Below, in pieces: positions 41,431-43,200 of a stretch of 43,200 bases of DNA. The number at the start of each line of letters is the position of its first letter. Position 1 is the stretch's first letter. The notes under the pieces are model-generated. The model was not told where the DNA came from. It worked only from the letters and a program-made list of their open reading frames with translations, and did no database searches. A program made the position numbers and the translations under genes. The stretch comes from Gemmiger sp. An87. Its GTDB lineage: Bacteria; Bacillota; Clostridia; Oscillospirales; Ruminococcaceae. The stretch covers positions 1 through 43,200 of the forward strand of contig NZ_NFHD01000029.1 in assembly GCF_002159185.1 (NCBI RefSeq), written 5' to 3'.

Positions 41431-41618
41431 CCGTAAAATGATTTGCGCTCACACACTCCAAAAAAGATAACAAAGTCTGCAAAACCTGCCAAGAGTTGTC
41501 AAGGCCTAAAGGCATAAAAATTTGGAAAGGGAGATCCAACAAAAATGAGCGTAGAAAAGTAAACCGTCATGTTTTGGCGGTCATGGAATTGGTATGAAAA
41601 TCGTCGTCTATGATGGGG
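41431..41618. other. Short region between membrane gene and transposase
   Basis: No gene. A hairpin CCGTCATGTTTTGGCGG near 41564 could end transcripts on either side. The right end of the insertion element should lie in this stretch; IS110 elements usually lack clear terminal repeats, so it cannot be placed. Confidence 0.4.
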
Positions 41619-42821
41619 TTATAGCTTCTTTAAATAAGCCATGACAGTACCGTAGTAGATTCTCAGAAACTTATTTGCGGCAGCGGTCATGTAGACGTAA
41701 TAGTGCTTGCCCTCCCGTCTTTTACGGTCAAGGAATTGGAATACAGGATCGTCAGTAGGTGCGTGTTGGATGATGGTGGACATGACTTGAAAGAGCGTTT
41801 TGCGCAGCCTGGGAGACCCGCGTTTAGAAATATGTCTGTTCTTCGATTCAAAGGTGCCAGACTGGCAAGGCGGTGCATCTACACCAGCAAAGGCCACTAA
41901 AGACTGCTTGCGGTCAAAGCGGCGCACATCGCCAATCTCTGCCATGAGCTGAGGCCCAAGAACAGGGCCAACGCCAAACATCCGCATCACGACAGGGTAC
42001 TCTGGAAGCTGAGCAGCCAGAGTGAGCATCTCGTGTTGGATCACGGAAATCGTTTCTATGATTGTGTTGAGTTGAGAAACCGCAAGAGTAACAAGGCATT
42101 TAATCGAGTCGGTCATCGGAAGCGTATTTACCTGTGAGACGGCGTGAGCATAGATGGACGAGGCCTTTTCCTCTTTAAATCTGTACCCGGCTTTGGCACA
42201 CCACTTTTTGTATTGGTTTGTGAACGCTTTTTCGGAGTTCCCGCAGATACACTCCCGATGCCAGAATTTCTCGGCAAAATCCACCCATTTTTCGTGTCCG
42301 TCCATATCCCGGGGAGCACTTTTGAACAGGATATTGAGGCCAGGAAACGTTCCATCCAGTAGTGCGATTAAATTGTTTTTGAGATTGACTTTCAACCTTA
42401 TGTACTGGTCGTACTGGCGACGGCACGTTTTGAGCGCCTGCCGGATTTGGTCAACAGGCGTGTAACGTTCAAGAACTGTCCAACGGTCAAGGCAGTAATT
42501 TGCAATTTTCACAGCGTCCAACTTGTCTGTCTTACCCTTCCGGATCGAGTTGTTGCCGTATTTGTAGATTAACAATGCATTTACGATAGAGACAAAAATG
42601 CCTGCATCGTGCAACACATTGGCGATAGGTTGCCAGTAATTCCCGGTGTACTCCATGACAATCTTTGTTTCTCCGGGCAGCTTCTCCAAAAAGCAAGCCA
42701 GTTTCCGCAACTCTGTATCCGTATGGAGTACCTCAAACGGTTCCGCAACCACTTCGCCGAAAGGCCGCATAATGGCTACTGTGCTTTTCCCTTTGAAAAC
42801 GTCAATCCCTACTGCGTTCAT
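41619..42821 (-). CDS. IS110 family transposase (DEDD type)
   Basis: A 400-residue DEDD recombinase. The RuvC-like domain has Asp7 in GIDVFKGKSTVAI, Glu57 in VMEYTGNY and Asp99/Asp102 in KTDKLDAVKIANYC. The C-terminal Transposase_20 domain has MFGVGPVLGPQLMAEIGDVRRF (281-302), the catalytic Ser321 in PCQSG and HISKRGSPRLRK. Full length and with GGGAGGG before the ATG, so the element may be active. IS110 recombinases are guided by a bridge RNA from a non-coding end; here the upstream end is long and foldable. Confidence 0.95.
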   Translation of the reverse strand: MNAVGIDVFKGKSTVAIMRPFGEVVAEPFEVLHTDTELRKLACFLEKLPGETKIVMEYTGNYWQPIANVLHDAGIFVSIVNALLIYKYGNNSIRKGKTDKLDAVKIANYCLDRWTVLERYTPVDQIRQALKTCRRQYDQYIRLKVNLKNNLIALLDGTFPGLNILFKSAPRDMDGHEKWVDFAEKFWHRECICGNSEKAFTNQYKKWCAKAGYRFKEEKASSIYAHAVSQVNTLPMTDSIKCLVTLAVSQLNTIIETISVIQHEMLTLAAQLPEYPVVMRMFGVGPVLGPQLMAEIGDVRRFDRKQSLVAFAGVDAPPCQSGTFESKNRHISKRGSPRLRKTLFQVMSTIIQHAPTDDPVFQFLDRKRREGKHYYVYMTAAANKFLRIYYGTVMAYLKKL

Positions 42822-43040
42822 TTCACTTGTCCCTCCCTATCTAATCAGTTTCAAATTGGCGGCCATCGATTTCTCACTGCCGATTCAAATTGCTTGGTCA
42901 CACGAACATCCTGGATTTCCAGTGGTTCAACCTGCCTCAACCGAACGCTACAGTGGAAGGATGGCTGACTGTTTAGCAGCCGGACATGGTTAGTCCATTA
43001 AAAGTCTCGTCAGGCCAATTTCCCTTCCATTGTAGCTTAG
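42822..43040 (-). ncRNA. Candidate IS110 bridge RNA region
   Basis: The non-coding sequence before the transposase can fold. GCTACAGTGGAAGG (42947-42960) pairs with CCTTCCATTGTAGC (43023-43036) with one G-T pair, closing a 62-nt loop that itself contains GGCTG/CAGCC (about 42963-42981). Bridge RNAs of IS110/IS621 come from exactly this position and have stem-loops with target and donor loops. The ends and loops are not defined here. Confidence 0.45.
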
Positions 43041-43056
43041 GCGTGAGTACGAGAAA

Positions 43057-43077
43057 AGCACGCCTGGCTGGCGTGCT
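43057..43077 (-). terminator. Hairpin upstream of the insertion element
   Basis: AGCACGCC and GGCGTGCT with a 5-nt loop form an 8-bp stem; the minus-strand read continues TTTCTCG. Confidence 0.55.
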
Positions 43078-43163
43078 TCACCCGGTTGTTGACATTGTAG
43101 CAATAAAAAGTCAACAGGGAATTGAGGAAAGTTTGCAACCTTAGTAGGAGGCGAAAGAGAGCA

Positions 43164-43194
43164 AAACAAAAAGACCGCCGCGCAAGCGCCGGTC
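43164..43194 (-). terminator. Terminator of an upstream minus-strand gene
   Basis: GACCGCCGC and GCGCCGGTC around GCAA (43173-43194) pair over 8 of 9 bases; the minus-strand read ends in TTTTTGTTTTG. The gene it ends lies beyond the window. Confidence 0.75.
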
Positions 43195-43200
43195 AAATTG

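Larger units (their letters stand above)
41619..43040 (-). mobile_element. IS110-family insertion element (limits approximate)
   Basis: The transposase gene plus about 220 nt of non-coding DNA upstream of it. IS110 elements usually have a 200-300 nt non-coding end next to the gene and no long terminal repeats, so the true borders cannot be fixed by eye. Terminators at 43057-43077 and 43164-43194 lie just outside and probably belong to the host. Confidence 0.7.

Noticed and set aside
1-43200. CRISPR arrays, rRNA and tRNA genes
   Set aside because: No regularly spaced direct repeats and no tRNA cloverleaf or rRNA core sequence were recognised on either strand.

Overview
The window looks like a chromosomal segment of a low-to-medium GC Firmicute, most likely a gut clostridium of the Oscillospiraceae/Ruminococcaceae type. 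This is inferred from the strong AGGAGG ribosome binding sites, frequent ATGA overlaps, TTGACA/TATAAT promoters, LytTR/GHKL two-component genes and membrane-tethered permuted GH3 enzymes. No rRNA, tRNA or CRISPR array was seen. The genus cannot be fixed from the sequence alone.

Layout. 0-0.8 kb: a YkgJ-type cysteine-cluster protein cut by the window edge, behind a consensus promoter and a long leader with two hairpins. 0.9-5.5 kb: a metal-export cluster on the minus strand (small HMA carrier, CadA/ZntA P-type ATPase, UPF0718 permease), scarred by a truncated aldo/keto reductase and a decayed LysR gene. Its promoter carries a perfect ArsR-like operator. 5.6-7.2 kb: two overlapping radical-SAM-type genes (SplB-like and DUF5131). 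7.3-8.3 kb: a flavin reductase divergent from an HxlR regulator. 8.4-9.7 kb: a metallo-beta-lactamase-fold hydrolase and a TIGR04076 protein.

9.9-15.5 kb holds the most unusual block. Three tandem, divergent sirtuin paralogs all lack the deacetylase catalytic histidine and resemble the ADP-ribosylating SirTM class. They share a divergent promoter region with an Rrf2-type regulator that is translationally coupled to a patatin-like phospholipase, followed by a coupled ArsR-AraC pair. 15.6-26.1 kb: a glycan/glycoside module with a TetR repressor, two membrane-anchored domain-permuted GH3 enzymes, a second MBL-fold hydrolase with a changed metal motif, and a GHKL kinase/LytTR regulator pair.

26.3-34.5 kb: a MmcQ/YjbR protein, a small hypothetical gene, then a conflict-type operon: an AlbA_2/HATPase protein and a 976-residue TOTE-type primase-helicase with a degenerate PLD end. 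A coiled-coil protein and a histidine-kinase remnant follow. 34.6-41.4 kb: poorly characterised membrane and PH-like proteins, a duplicated membrane-anchored beta-domain pair (one with a frameshifting T8 tract near its start), three small flavodoxin-type proteins and a polytopic membrane protein. 41.6-43.1 kb: an IS110-family transposase whose upstream non-coding end can fold and may encode a bridge RNA.

Functional identities are from motif recognition only. Operators and terminators were read by eye from repeat symmetry and promoter spacing.
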